NCBI GenBank assembly: GCA_963814875.1
Contig: CAWFFJ010000018.1
Location: forward strand, 310,001 to 374,000
Reading direction: 5' to 3'
DNA from: CAVSIS01 sp963814875
GTDB taxonomy: Bacteria > Acidobacteriota > Thermoanaerobaculia > Thermoanaerobaculales > Sulfomarinibacteraceae
Length of the DNA stretch: 64,000 bases
This document shows, one piece after another, positions 1 through 8,900 of the stretch. The position numbers and the translations under genes are program-made. Under the pieces are notes generated by a model. It did not search any database. It worked only from the letters and a program-made list of their open reading frames with translations, and was not told where the DNA came from. The number at the start of each line of letters is the position of its first letter. Position 1 is the first letter of the stretch.

Positions 1-300
1 CGCGACGTCGACGCGTTTCTCGCCGACCATGGACTCTCCCGTGCCGACATCGCCTCCTGGGTCTCCCACCCCGGCGGACCCAAGGTCCTCGAGATGATGC
101 AGCAAGCCCTTGAGCTTCCGGCCGACGCTCTCGAGCGCTCGTGGCGCTGCCTGCGGGAGATGGGCAACATGTCCTCCGCGTCGGTGCTGATGGTGCTGCG
201 CGACGCAATGACGACGCGGCGGCCGCCGCCGGGTGCATGGGGTATGCTGCTCGCGATGGGCCCCGGCTTCTGCTCCGAGCTGGTGCTGTTGCGCTGGTAG
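1..300 (+). CDS. Type III polyketide synthase, C-terminal part (5' truncated)
   Basis: The frame is open from base 1 to the TAG at 298-300, so only the last 99 residues are visible. They carry the family's C-terminal landmarks: HPGGPKVL, with the catalytic-triad-type His before the GGP loop, and the closing GPGFCSELVLLRW, which matches the GPG loop of chalcone/stilbene and alkylresorcinol synthases. Such enzymes extend an acyl starter with malonyl-CoA to pyrones or resorcinols. The ACP and fatty-acyl-AMP ligase just downstream suggest a fatty-acyl starter; this is inferred from context. The active-site Cys lies outside the window. Confidence 0.9.
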   Translation, partial: RDVDAFLADHGLSRADIASWVSHPGGPKVLEMMQQALELPADALERSWRCLREMGNMSSASVLMVLRDAMTTRRPPPGAWGMLLAMGPGFCSELVLLRW

Positions 301-434
301 GGCTGGGTCCTCATGCCACGCCGTCCCGTGACTGCGGGGCACCGCTCAGGCCGCCACGGCCCTTCGGCGATCACCCTTCGACTCGCCGGTGGCTCGTTGG
401 CGTGACGCAGCGGACCTCATGTCTGGAGGAGAGG

Positions 435-677
435 GTGACGGAAAGCGAGATCCTCGACGGTATCAAGGCGGTCGCGCATCGGCACCTCGAGCTCGATCGG
501 CCGATCGACCTCGACACCCGGCTCGTCGAGGACCTCGAGCTGGACTCGATCCAGCTGCTCACGCTGGCGGTGGAGGTCGAGAACCGATTCGAGGTCTGCC
601 TCGATCCAGATGCCGATCTCTCGATGACGACCGTTCGCGACCTCGTGGTCGCGGTGAGAGGTCGTCTTGCCGGCTAA
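435..677 (+). CDS. Acyl carrier protein (80 aa)
   Basis: The GTG at 435 is preceded by a strong GGAGGAG (425-431) and gives an 80-residue protein, the usual ACP size. The phosphopantetheine site is DSI in ELDSIQLL (Ser38), preceded by an acidic helix. The protein would carry acyl chains as thioesters. Its stop lies 11 nt inside the next gene, the fatty-acyl-AMP ligase, which is therefore the likely loading enzyme. A longer in-frame extension from 141 exists but has no ribosome site and atypical composition, so I rejected it. Confidence 0.9.
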   Translation: MTESEILDGIKAVAHRHLELDRPIDLDTRLVEDLELDSIQLLTLAVEVENRFEVCLDPDADLSMTTVRDLVVAVRGRLAG

Positions 678-2433
678 CCCCGGAACCCTGGCGGGACTTC
701 TCGATCATGCCGCCCGCCATCCGGGGATCGCGGTCGCGATTTCCGATCGTCACGAGCGCGACCACGAGCGTTCCTGGGAGACGATCCGCGAGGACTCCCT
801 CGTCGTCTGCGCCGGACTGCAGGCGACCGGCGTTTCGCCGGGCGACCGCGTCGGCCTCATCTACCCGACCGGGTTCGACTTTCTCGTGGCCTTCTTCGGC
901 GTGGTGCTGGCAGGCGCAGTCCCGGTGCCGCTGTATCCCCCGGTGCGGCTCGGGCGCCTCGAGGAGTACCAGGAGCGGACCGCCGCCATGCTCACGGCGG
1001 CCAGCGCCGTGGCGGTGCTGGTCGACGGGCGGGTCGCGCGGCTGATCGGACCCGCGGCACTCGCGGCCCGGCCGCGGCTCGGGATCTTCGGCCTCGACGG
1101 CCTGCCGCGAGGGACGGCCGCACCGGTCAGCCGGCGGCCCGACGATCTCGCCCTCGTGCAGTTCTCCTCCGGCACCACGGTCGAGCCCAAACCTGTCGCC
1201 CTGACCCACCGTGCCGTGGTCGGCCAGGCGCGCCTGCTCAACCGCCTGTGGCCGGACACCGAGAAGCTGCGCCACTCCGGCGTCAGCTGGCTGCCGCTCT
1301 ACCACGACATGGGCCTCATCGGCTGCATCCTGCCCGCGCTCGAACGCCCGGGGCCGCTCACCCTGATTCCACCGGAGCAGTTCGTCACTCGCCCGGCGGT
1401 GTGGCTTCGCGCGATCTCGCGACGTCGCGCGACGATCTCCCCCGCGCCCAACTTCGCCTACGGCCTGGCTGTCAACAAAATCCGTGACGAAGAGCTCGAG
1501 GGCGTCGACTTGTCCAGCTGGCAGGTCGCCCTGTGTGGCGCCGAGGCCATCGCCCCCGAGGTTCTGCGCGCCTTCCAGCGCCGGTTCGCGGCGTGGGGAC
1601 TGCGGCCGGAAGCGCTGACCCCGGTCTACGGTCTCTCAGAGGCGGCGCTCGCCGTGACCTTCTCCGACCCATTCCGGCCGTTCACGTCACTGCAGGTGGA
1701 CCGCACAGCCCTTGCGGACAGCGGCGAGGTGCGCCTCGACCCGGACGGCCGCGAGATCGCCTCGGTCGGCCGGCCGCTGCCGGGCTTCGCGCTGCGCATC
1801 GTCGACGAGGTCGGCGGCAACCTGCCCGAGCGCCGGGTCGGCCGTGTGCTGGTTTCCGGACCGACCCTGATGACCGGATATCTCGAACGCCCGGACCTCA
1901 CCGCCGCGACGCTCTGCGACGGCTGGCTGGATACCGGAGACCTCGGCTTCCTCGATCAGGAGGCGCTCTACCTGACCGGTAGGCAGAAGGACGTCCTGAT
2001 CCTGAACGGCCGCAACCATGCACCCGACGAGGCCGAGCGCGCGGCAGCCTCCGTGGACGGTGCGCGCCCCGGGTGTGCGGTGGCCGCAAGTTGGCAGCGG
2101 GAGGGCGCCGAGACCGAGCGACTTCTCATCCTGGTCGAGGCCGGTGCGACGACAGCGGCAGAGCAGTGGGACGCCCTCGGGGCGCGCGCCGCACGCGCCG
2201 TAGCACGAACCACGGGTCTGATCGCGGACGACCCGGTCGTTGTGGCCCCGGGCACTCTGCCGCGGACGTCGTCCGGGAAGCTGCGTCGCCAGGAGGCGCT
2301 CCGCCGGTGGCTTACAGGCGAGCTCGCGCCTCCGGACGACGTCGGCCCGCTCCACCTCGCCGGGGCGATGTTGCGCTCACATCGCGCGCTGGTTCGGCTG
2401 GATCGCGACAGGAAACGCCGGCCCGAGGGATGA
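667..2433 (+). CDS. Fatty-acyl-AMP ligase (FAAL/FadD32-like, 588 aa)
   Basis: This is an ANL-superfamily adenylating enzyme. The P-loop-like motif FSSGTTVEPKPVALTH is at about 166-181; LPLYHDMGLIG, APNFAY, VYGLSEA, the hinge TGDLGFL and the adenylation Lys in SSGKLRRQ (Lys538) follow in order. LYHDMGLIG and PNFAY resemble FAALs more than acyl-CoA ligases, so transfer of fatty acyl-AMP to the upstream ACP is the likely reaction. The start is a TTG overlapping the ACP gene by 11 nt, implying coupling. Length (588) is normal. FAAL versus CoA ligase was judged from motifs only. Confidence 0.88.
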   Translation: MPANPGTLAGLLDHAARHPGIAVAISDRHERDHERSWETIREDSLVVCAGLQATGVSPGDRVGLIYPTGFDFLVAFFGVVLAGAVPVPLYPPVRLGRLEEYQERTAAMLTAASAVAVLVDGRVARLIGPAALAARPRLGIFGLDGLPRGTAAPVSRRPDDLALVQFSSGTTVEPKPVALTHRAVVGQARLLNRLWPDTEKLRHSGVSWLPLYHDMGLIGCILPALERPGPLTLIPPEQFVTRPAVWLRAISRRRATISPAPNFAYGLAVNKIRDEELEGVDLSSWQVALCGAEAIAPEVLRAFQRRFAAWGLRPEALTPVYGLSEAALAVTFSDPFRPFTSLQVDRTALADSGEVRLDPDGREIASVGRPLPGFALRIVDEVGGNLPERRVGRVLVSGPTLMTGYLERPDLTAATLCDGWLDTGDLGFLDQEALYLTGRQKDVLILNGRNHAPDEAERAAASVDGARPGCAVAASWQREGAETERLLILVEAGATTAAEQWDALGARAARAVARTTGLIADDPVVVAPGTLPRTSSGKLRRQEALRRWLTGELAPPDDVGPLHLAGAMLRSHRALVRLDRDRKRRPEG

Positions 2434-4640
2434 GGTTCTCCTTGCGAACCTCGGGCAGACGCCGACTCTGCGCTGTGCTGCTGGTGCTGGCCGGCCTCGC
2501 CGCCCTTCCGGGGCTCGCCAGACTGCACATCGACAACCGCCTCGAGCGCTGGGCTTCACACGACGACGGCGATGCGGCCCGCTACCTGGACTTCACCGCG
2601 AGCTTCGGCAGCGACGAGTTCGTCCTGGTGGCAGCGTGGGGCCGACCACTGTTCGACGCCGACGCGCTCGGCGCGCTGCTCGAGGCCGCGGAAGCACTGG
2701 AGAACGTGCCCGGCATCACCCGCGTCCAGGGGCTCCCGTTGGTCTGGCGCGACCTCTTCGGAGCAGAGGACCCGGAGGCATTTGCCGCCGACGTGGCGAC
2801 CACTCCGCTGTACAGGCACCTGCTGATCTCAGACGATCTGAGCACGACGGGGCTGCTCGCCGAGGTTACGGCCAACGCCGACCCCGACACCCGGCGCAGC
2901 ATCATGGCAGGTGTCCGCACCGCCGTCGACCGCCTCGACAACGCCGGCTTCACCACCGCGACCGTCGGTTCGACCGTTCTCATCACCGAGCTCGACCGCC
3001 TCTCCGCCTCCGAGGCCCGACGGACCGTACCGATCGCCCTGATCGCCTCGCTCGCGGTCCTGCTTCCGCTGGCGAGGTCGTGGCGCGCCGCAGCGGTCGC
3101 AGTCGCGCCCGCGGCCTTGGCTGTGCTGATCACCCTCGGCGCCCTCGGGTGGCTCGGTCGCGACCTCACGATGCTGAGCGCCGCCCTGCCCGCCTTGCTC
3201 TGGGTGCTCGCTCTGTCGAACATCGTCCACATTCTGGCTCGATACCAGCGACATCGGGTCACGGTGCCCGCAGGAGAGGCGCTCTACCGGACACTGGCGG
3301 AGGTGACCGCTCCCTGCACCCTTTCTGCACTCACCACGGCGCTCGGGTTCGGATCTCTGGTGGTGGCATCTCTCGAACCGGTCCGAGAGCTCGGCCTCGC
3401 GGCGGCGGCGGGTATCGTGATCGCCCTCGCCGTCAACCTGACAGTCGGACCCGAGCTCCTGCTGCGCCTCGACCCGCCTGGGGCGCTCCCCCTGGGCGGA
3501 CGCAGGCGTCCGCGGCATGCTCTCGTGCTGCCCGCCCGCCACCCGTGGTTGGTGGTCGGGGTCACCGCCCTGCTCGTCGCCGCCGCAGTGTCCGTGCTGC
3601 CTCGGATCAGTCTCGCTGCGAACCCGTTGCGCTTCCTGCCGAAGGATGACCGGCTGGTGCACGACTATGGCGAGGTCGGACGTCGATTGACCGGCTTCCA
3701 CACCATCGAAACCGTGGTTGACCTGCCCTCCTCCTGGACCGACCCGGCGGTGTGGCCGGTCCTGGACCAGCTCGCCGCGACCATCGCTGCCTCCCCCTGC
3801 GTCGCTCGCGTCGTTTCCCCGCTCGACCTGTTGCGGGAAGCCGGTCGGTGGGAGACGTCCGGCGGAGCCGGTGGATGGTCGCTGCCGTCATCCGAGCCGC
3901 AGGCCGAGCGGCTCGTCGCCGGTCTTCCCGACAACGCTGCCGCGTCGCTGACGACCATGGTTGCCGGCCACGGACGGCGGGTCCGGCTCTCGGCGGTCGT
4001 CGACGTCATGGACGAGACTGCAACCCTCGACCTTGCCGCGCTGGCACGCGCGGCCGTAGCCCGGCTCCCGAGGGGTTACAGCGGTGAAGTCACCGGGCTC
4101 GTCCTGCGCCTCGTCGAGGGGCAGCGCGACCTCGTCAGGACCCAGCTCGCCAGTCTCGGCGTTGCAGTCCTGGTCGTGTTCGGGACCGTTGCTCTGGGGC
4201 TCGGATCGGTCCGCCTCATGCTGGTCTCGTTCGTGCCCAACCTGGCGCCCGTGCTCGCGGCACTCGCCGTCATGGCGGTGACCGGCCTACACCTCGACAC
4301 CGCCACCGTCATGACCGCCAGCGTCGCGCTCGGCATCGCCGTGGACAACACCCTTCACCAGCTGGTGGCGTATCGCCGTCTGGCGGGCACCCTGGCGCCA
4401 CGGATGGCAGCATCGGCCGCGGTTCGCGAGGTCGGCTGGGCGATGGTCGTGACCACCGCGACCGCGATTGCCGGCTTTCTCGCGCTGACCGCGGCCGACT
4501 TCCTCCCGATCCGCGACTTTGGATTGCTCGCATCGGTTGCGATGGCGGTCGCCCTTGCCGCCGACCTCGTGCTCGTCCCGGCGCTGCTGGCGCTCGGGCT
4601 CGGAGGGAATGGCAGACACGCCGGGAGGATCGCACAATGA
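2430..4640 (+). CDS. RND/MMPL-family exporter (736 aa)
   Basis: The ATG at 2430 overlaps the FAAL stop as ATGA; the frame is open further upstream, but that would bury 357 nt in the ligase gene. The protein has an N-terminal membrane segment (about 10-30), a periplasmic domain, a block of about five helices (about 205-345), a second periplasmic domain and a second block (about 570-730). This duplicated topology is that of MmpL/HpnN-like RND permeases, which move lipids using the proton gradient. Coupling to FAAL, ACP and type III PKS suggests it exports their lipid product. Substrate is inferred. Confidence 0.85.
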   Translation: MRFSLRTSGRRRLCAVLLVLAGLAALPGLARLHIDNRLERWASHDDGDAARYLDFTASFGSDEFVLVAAWGRPLFDADALGALLEAAEALENVPGITRVQGLPLVWRDLFGAEDPEAFAADVATTPLYRHLLISDDLSTTGLLAEVTANADPDTRRSIMAGVRTAVDRLDNAGFTTATVGSTVLITELDRLSASEARRTVPIALIASLAVLLPLARSWRAAAVAVAPAALAVLITLGALGWLGRDLTMLSAALPALLWVLALSNIVHILARYQRHRVTVPAGEALYRTLAEVTAPCTLSALTTALGFGSLVVASLEPVRELGLAAAAGIVIALAVNLTVGPELLLRLDPPGALPLGGRRRPRHALVLPARHPWLVVGVTALLVAAAVSVLPRISLAANPLRFLPKDDRLVHDYGEVGRRLTGFHTIETVVDLPSSWTDPAVWPVLDQLAATIAASPCVARVVSPLDLLREAGRWETSGGAGGWSLPSSEPQAERLVAGLPDNAAASLTTMVAGHGRRVRLSAVVDVMDETATLDLAALARAAVARLPRGYSGEVTGLVLRLVEGQRDLVRTQLASLGVAVLVVFGTVALGLGSVRLMLVSFVPNLAPVLAALAVMAVTGLHLDTATVMTASVALGIAVDNTLHQLVAYRRLAGTLAPRMAASAAVREVGWAMVVTTATAIAGFLALTAADFLPIRDFGLLASVAMAVALAADLVLVPALLALGLGGNGRHAGRIAQ

Positions 4641-5461
4641 GCCCGGCACGCCTGTTCGCTGCAGCGGCGATCGCGGTGCTGATCGCAGCGGCAGCCGTCG
4701 GCGCCGCCCCGGACCTCGCGGCGCGCCTCGAGGCGGCTGCCCGCGGCTGGGACCTCGACGCCTCGGAAGTCGTTCGCGCGGCCAGCCGAGCCGAAGCCGA
4801 AAACGGCGACCCCGGTGCGCGCTTTCTCCACGCACGGGCCTGTCTGCTCACGGCGGAGCTTCTCCGTGTGAGGTGGGAAGAGTCGGACGCCTCGGCGCGG
4901 GACACGCGCCAGCAGCTCGGCGCCCGGATCGACGTCGCCGCCCAAGAGGGCCTGACCGAGCTCTCCGGTCTCGCTGACACCTCCGAGCGGTCGCGCATCG
5001 AGGCCGACCTTCTCGCAACGATGATCCGATCGGACTTCCGGGCACGCCGCTACGAGGCACGGCTCAGGGCCGCAATCGACCATGCACTAGCACTCGACCC
5101 GGACAACCCGAAGGCGCTCGCCGCCTCCGCCAAGCCCCTTCTCTTCGCTGGCTCCAATCACGGTGGCGACCCACACGCCGCCCTCGAGGTGCTCGACCGG
5201 GCCCTGCGCCTCGACCCGAAGCTCGAGAGCGCTCGCTTGCTCCGAGCGGTGGCATGGGAGAAGCTCGGCGACCCCGCCCGCGCTCAGGCCGACTGGAAAG
5301 AGGCGCTGCGCCGCAACCCCTTGTGCGAGCCGGCTCGCCGGGGCCTCGCGTCAACCTCTCACCAGCAGCACGAGCTCAGGAGCCCGGTTTCATCGGAAAC
5401 CGGCGCGGCAGCTTCGCCTCAGCCGCCCAGCGCAGCAACGCCACCACCGCCCTCAAGGTGA
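4637..5461 (+). CDS. Secreted TPR-repeat protein (274 aa)
   Basis: ATG at 4637 overlaps the exporter stop as ATGA, so it is the last gene of the lipid operon. Residues 1-24 are a hydrophobic signal sequence. Residues about 130-235 contain TPR-like helices (ALALDPDNPKALAA, ALRLDPKLESARLLRA, AWEKLGDPARAQADWKEAL). The tail after about 240 is low-complexity Ser/Pro/Ala and overlaps the convergent toroid gene by 86 nt. A periplasmic scaffold role for the exporter or lipid assembly is plausible but inferred. Confidence 0.75.
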   Translation: MSPARLFAAAAIAVLIAAAAVGAAPDLAARLEAAARGWDLDASEVVRAASRAEAENGDPGARFLHARACLLTAELLRVRWEESDASARDTRQQLGARIDVAAQEGLTELSGLADTSERSRIEADLLATMIRSDFRARRYEARLRAAIDHALALDPDNPKALAASAKPLLFAGSNHGGDPHAALEVLDRALRLDPKLESARLLRAVAWEKLGDPARAQADWKEALRRNPLCEPARRGLASTSHQQHELRSPVSSETGAAASPQPPSAATPPPPSR

Positions 5462-6335
5462 CCCAACCCGAAAGCCGCTTCGCCTGCCCTTCGCCGGTGG
5501 GGAGCGATCGTGGCGCCGGTGCGTCAACCGGCCACCGGGCGCTGGCATCCTGCACGGCCTGGACGCGGAGCAGTGCGGGGCGCAGGCGCGGATCGTAGGG
5601 AACCCCGCATCGCGCCAATGCGTACAGGCACTCGGCGGCGTCCGTCCGGTCGAGGTTCACCTCGCCCAACGCGGCGCGCACCGGCAACCCGACCGTGATC
5701 GCGCCGGCCGCGCGGCCCAGGAGCCGACTGCGCACCCTCTCAGCACCCTCCGCCGCGGCCGCCAGCAGGGCCACCGCAGTCACCGGGCACCCGCCGGCGC
5801 CGCTGTGACCGGCATGCGGGCACCGCCATCCGCCCGAAGCACCGGGCGGCTGCTCCTCAAGCCACGCCGTCAGCGTCTCGACCCGTCGGTCGCGGCCGAG
5901 GCCGAGCCGGCTCATCACCTCAACCAGCCGTGCCGCCAGGCAGGGCGACGGCTCTCCTCCCGGATGCCGGACCACCACGCCATCCTCGCGGAGTCCGTCG
6001 AGCAGGCGCTCGGCACCGGCCCGCAGGCGCGGATCCTCCGGGTCCGCTCCCAGCCGAACCGCAGCAACCAGCCGCCAGCCGGGTCCCGAGAATGGAGTCC
6101 AGGTTCGGGCCCTCGTCGTCCAGCTCCCATCGGGCAGGAGCTCCGCGAGCAGCGTCGCGACCGGCTCGTCGGCACTCGCGCCGCCGCGCGGCCGCGCCAC
6201 CGCCGGCGCATCCGCCGGGCGGCCGACGAGCTCGACGAGCACTCGCCAGAGCAGGCTCGGATGGCGGTCGTCAAGCAGCCAGGGGAGCGGGTCGGCTGAA
6301 AGAGCCTCCCAACCCTGAGTGCAGATGCGGGTCAC
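5376..6335 (-). CDS. Alpha/alpha-toroid (squalene-cyclase/prenyltransferase-like) protein (319 aa)
   Basis: The opening DPLPWLLDDRHPSLLWRVLVEL and repeated helix pairs with DGSW, GGW and CPVTAVALLAAAAEG resemble proteins with squalene-cyclase/prenyltransferase alpha/alpha barrels. No DXDD cyclase motif, signal peptide or membrane helix is visible, so catalysis is doubtful. Cys/His-rich GGWRCPHAGHSGAGGCP (about 180-196) could bind a metal. The ATG overlaps the stop of the 6332-6604 gene by 4 nt (ATGA), making it third in a coupled operon. The function is unknown. Confidence 0.65.
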   Translation of the reverse strand: MTRICTQGWEALSADPLPWLLDDRHPSLLWRVLVELVGRPADAPAVARPRGGASADEPVATLLAELLPDGSWTTRARTWTPFSGPGWRLVAAVRLGADPEDPRLRAGAERLLDGLREDGVVVRHPGGEPSPCLAARLVEVMSRLGLGRDRRVETLTAWLEEQPPGASGGWRCPHAGHSGAGGCPVTAVALLAAAAEGAERVRSRLLGRAAGAITVGLPVRAALGEVNLDRTDAAECLYALARCGVPYDPRLRPALLRVQAVQDASARWPVDAPAPRSLPTGEGQAKRLSGWVTLRAVVALLRWAAEAKLPRRFPMKPGS

Positions 6336-6604
6336 CGGCGCCGTCGTTCCTGCACAGTGTTCCGAAGCACTCGCAGCGCGCCGTCGAGCCGCGACATCCG
6401 GCGGTTTCGGAACTGGATCGCCTGGGTGTCGGTCATCTCCGGCTGCTCGCCGCGAATCTCACGTAGCTTCCTGTCGAGCTCGAACTGCAGGAGGTCCAAC
6501 TCCTGGTCGGTCAGTCGCTTGAGCGAGACCGCATTGACCAGGGTGTAACCTTCGACCACCTGACGGGCCATGGCGGGCGCCGATCCTCCGACGAAGGGGC
6601 ACAT
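6332..6604 (-). CDS. Small uncharacterised protein (90 aa)
   Basis: ATG at 6604 shares one base with the stop of the ABC-like gene (TGATG) and the stop overlaps the toroid gene start (ATGA), so expression is tightly coupled on both sides. The product is charged and mostly helical, with LTDQELDLLQFELDRKLREI and a basic C-terminus (RRMSRLDGALRVLRNTVQERRRR region). I do not recognise a family. An alternative start is Met12. Its fixed position between two coupled genes suggests a partner or adaptor protein, which is inference. Confidence 0.6.
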   Translation of the reverse strand: MCPFVGGSAPAMARQVVEGYTLVNAVSLKRLTDQELDLLQFELDRKLREIRGEQPEMTDTQAIQFRNRRMSRLDGALRVLRNTVQERRRR

Positions 6605-7758
6605 CACGACCTCCCATCGAGCGCTGCATCCGCGACCGGACGCAGCGACCCGCTGCGGTAGACCACCACCCGGTCGGCCCGCTCGGCGAGCGTCCGGTCT
6701 GCGGTGATCCAGATCGCGGTCCGACCCACCGAGGCACGCACTACCGCGGCCCGCCACAGCTCGCCGCGGACCGCATTCACCCACGGCATCGGGTCGAGGA
6801 TCACCACGACCCGATAGTGTGAAGGGATCACGCGCGCCGCGAGCAGGAGCAGACTATGGAATGCGGACAAGGGACGGCCGTCCGCCTGCAGCATTCGCCC
6901 GCCGAGGGCTGCGGCGACCTCGTCGAGGGAGCACGCCTCGCGGACCGCGGCTAACGCGGCGGGCTCCAGAGGGTCGCCCGCCAGGGCCGCCAGGTTCGCG
7001 TTGAGACCTCCTTCGACAAGCTCCTCCCCTGGCGCGATCAAGGCCACGAGGCGATCGGATGCAGCGAGCGGCTCGCCATCGACGGCGACCTCGCCACCGA
7101 GAGGAGGTCGGCGCCCGGCCAGGGTATCGGCGAGCGGGTGTCCATCCACCAGGCTGTCACAGAGCACGGCGAGTGAGTCGCCGGCACGCAGCTCGAGCTC
7201 CAACGGCACCGATCGCGGAAGGCCGTCGTCGCCTCCGACGACCACCTCACGAGCGCTGAACGTCCCTCGGACCTCCCGTGTCGGCGGCCCGAGGTTCAGG
7301 GCAGGGCGACGGACGCCTGCGGCGAGCTCCGCGGCTGCGAGCCGCGCTGCGCCGACCAGTAGCCCCCCGGCGATCCACCCGAGGCCGGCGCCGGTCAGAG
7401 GCCACGCGAGCTGAAGACCCGCCCACCCGGAGAGCGCGATCAGGTCGGCCGCAGACGGGCGGCGCTCGCCTCGGGCCGGCAGAGCCCATGCGGCGATCCC
7501 CGCCAACGCCGCGGGAGCCAGCCATGCCGCAAGCACGGCAGCGCTCCCACGCCATGCCAGGAAACCTGCGCCGGACAGCGCGGCGAACGCGAGCCGCCAC
7601 GGCCACCCCGGCAACCGCTGGGGCGCGCCACGGCCGGCGGCGAGGGCCAGCACGGCGGCAACGGCTGCAAGCTCCGGTCGCCACAGCGAAAGCCAGGGCA
7701 GGGCGGCCGCGAGCACGACGGCGGCCCAGGCGAGGAGGAGCCCGAGGTGGCGGGTCAC
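6604..7758 (-). CDS. Membrane-fused ABC-like protein lacking nucleotide-binding motifs (384 aa)
   Basis: GTG at 7758 was chosen because the reading frame becomes hydrophobic there. Residues 1-145 hold about six short hydrophobic helices. Residues 165-384 follow the ABC-ATPase layout closely (RAGDSLAVL, then LAGRRPPLGGEVAVDGEPL, then YRVVVILDPMP, then DRVVVYRSGSL). However, Walker A is CDSLVDGHP (200-208) with no Gly-Lys-Ser, the signature is PLSAFHS, the catalytic Glu after Walker B is missing and the H-loop reads ITADR. It is probably a pseudo-ABC subunit that does not hydrolyse ATP. It is first in the operon with 6332-6604 and 5376-6335. Confidence 0.7.
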   Translation of the reverse strand: MTRHLGLLLAWAAVVLAAALPWLSLWRPELAAVAAVLALAAGRGAPQRLPGWPWRLAFAALSGAGFLAWRGSAAVLAAWLAPAALAGIAAWALPARGERRPSAADLIALSGWAGLQLAWPLTGAGLGWIAGGLLVGAARLAAAELAAGVRRPALNLGPPTREVRGTFSAREVVVGGDDGLPRSVPLELELRAGDSLAVLCDSLVDGHPLADTLAGRRPPLGGEVAVDGEPLAASDRLVALIAPGEELVEGGLNANLAALAGDPLEPAALAAVREACSLDEVAAALGGRMLQADGRPLSAFHSLLLLAARVIPSHYRVVVILDPMPWVNAVRGELWRAAVVRASVGRTAIWITADRTLAERADRVVVYRSGSLRPVADAALDGRS

Positions 7759-7969
7759 GGGCCGATGGTACCGCGGCGCGGCCCCGCATCCAAGCGCGAC
7801 GCCGGTGTCCGGGAGCCGGGGCGTTCGACCGGGGCCTGTTTGCCGGCCGCGGAGGGCACCACGCAGCGCATCGGTCCCCTCGAGGTGTAGGCTCGGCGCT
7901 CTTCGCAGCGCAGCGACCTCAGCGGTCACAGTAGACTGGATCCCGCCGATCGCCGGCGAGAGGAGCGCC

Positions 7970-8896
7970 ATGGACGACCTCAAGCTCTACCAACACGCTC
8001 TTGACGCCGTCGAGCACGCCCAGCGCGCTGTGCTGGTGGTGGTCGTCGACGCCGAAGGCTCGGTCCCGGGGACGCCTGGCGCCACCATGCTCGTCCTGCC
8101 CGACCGGGCGATCGGAACGGTGGGCGGCGGAGTCGCCGAGGCCCGCATGATCGAGCGCGCCCGCAGCCGCCCGCCCGCCGCGGTTGAGCTCGCCGACTTC
8201 CGTCACACCGACGAGTCGCTGTGCTCCGGCACCCAGACCCTCGCTCTCGCGCCGCTCGGGCCCGCCGACGCCGCCGTTCTCGCCGGCATCGTCGAACGGC
8301 TCGCCGACGCCGGGACCGCCCGGCTGACGCTGTCCCCTGCCGGCCTCGCCCTGGCGGACGACGCCGAGCCAGCAACCGGCTTTCGCCGCTCCGATTCCGG
8401 ATGGACCTGTGAGCGCGTCCTCGGCCTCAGTGACGTGCTCACCCTCATTGGCGGCGGACACGTCTCGCTCGCCCTCTCCCGGGTCGCCGCCACCCTCCCC
8501 TACCGAATCGTGGTGCTCGACGACCGTCGGGACCTCCCGACCCTGGAGGCCAACCGGTGGGCGCACGAGCGCAGCGTCATCGCCTACGACCAGGTGGCGG
8601 CGCACGTCCCCGGGGGCGAGCACTCGTGGGCGGTCATCATGACCCACGGGCACGGTCGCGATCGCGAGGTTCTGGAGCGCCTCGTCGGCCTCGACCTGCG
8701 TTACCTCGGGCTGCTCGGCAGTCGCGCCAAGGTCGCCACGATTCTCGCTAACCTCGCCGCCGCCGGCATCGACCGCGACCGGCTTGCCCGGGTTCACGCC
8801 CCGGTCGGACTCGCGATCGGCAGCCACACCCCGGCCGAGATCGCGGTCTCCATCGCCGCCGACCTAATCCGCGAGCGCAACCTCAGGCGGCAGTAG
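7970..8896 (+). CDS. XdhC/CoxI-family protein (308 aa)
   Basis: The ATG at 7970 follows GAGAGGAG. The N-terminal half has the XdhC signature around VVVDAEGSVPGTPGATMLV and GTVGGGVAEA; the C-terminal half has a Rossmann-like LIGGGHVSLAL and YLGLLGSRAKVATI. XdhC proteins bind molybdenum cofactor and promote its sulfuration and insertion into xanthine-dehydrogenase-type enzymes. No molybdoenzyme gene is nearby, so its partner is elsewhere or unknown. It is divergent from the ABC-like operon and convergent with the sirtuin gene. Confidence 0.88.
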   Translation: MDDLKLYQHALDAVEHAQRAVLVVVVDAEGSVPGTPGATMLVLPDRAIGTVGGGVAEARMIERARSRPPAAVELADFRHTDESLCSGTQTLALAPLGPADAAVLAGIVERLADAGTARLTLSPAGLALADDAEPATGFRRSDSGWTCERVLGLSDVLTLIGGGHVSLALSRVAATLPYRIVVLDDRRDLPTLEANRWAHERSVIAYDQVAAHVPGGEHSWAVIMTHGHGRDREVLERLVGLDLRYLGLLGSRAKVATILANLAAAGIDRDRLARVHAPVGLAIGSHTPAEIAVSIAADLIRERNLRRQ

Positions 8897-8900
8897 GAAG

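Noticed and set aside
2073..2429. N-terminal extension of the RND exporter
   Set aside because: It lies inside the FAAL gene; ATG 2430 gives the standard ATGA junction and a proper first membrane helix.
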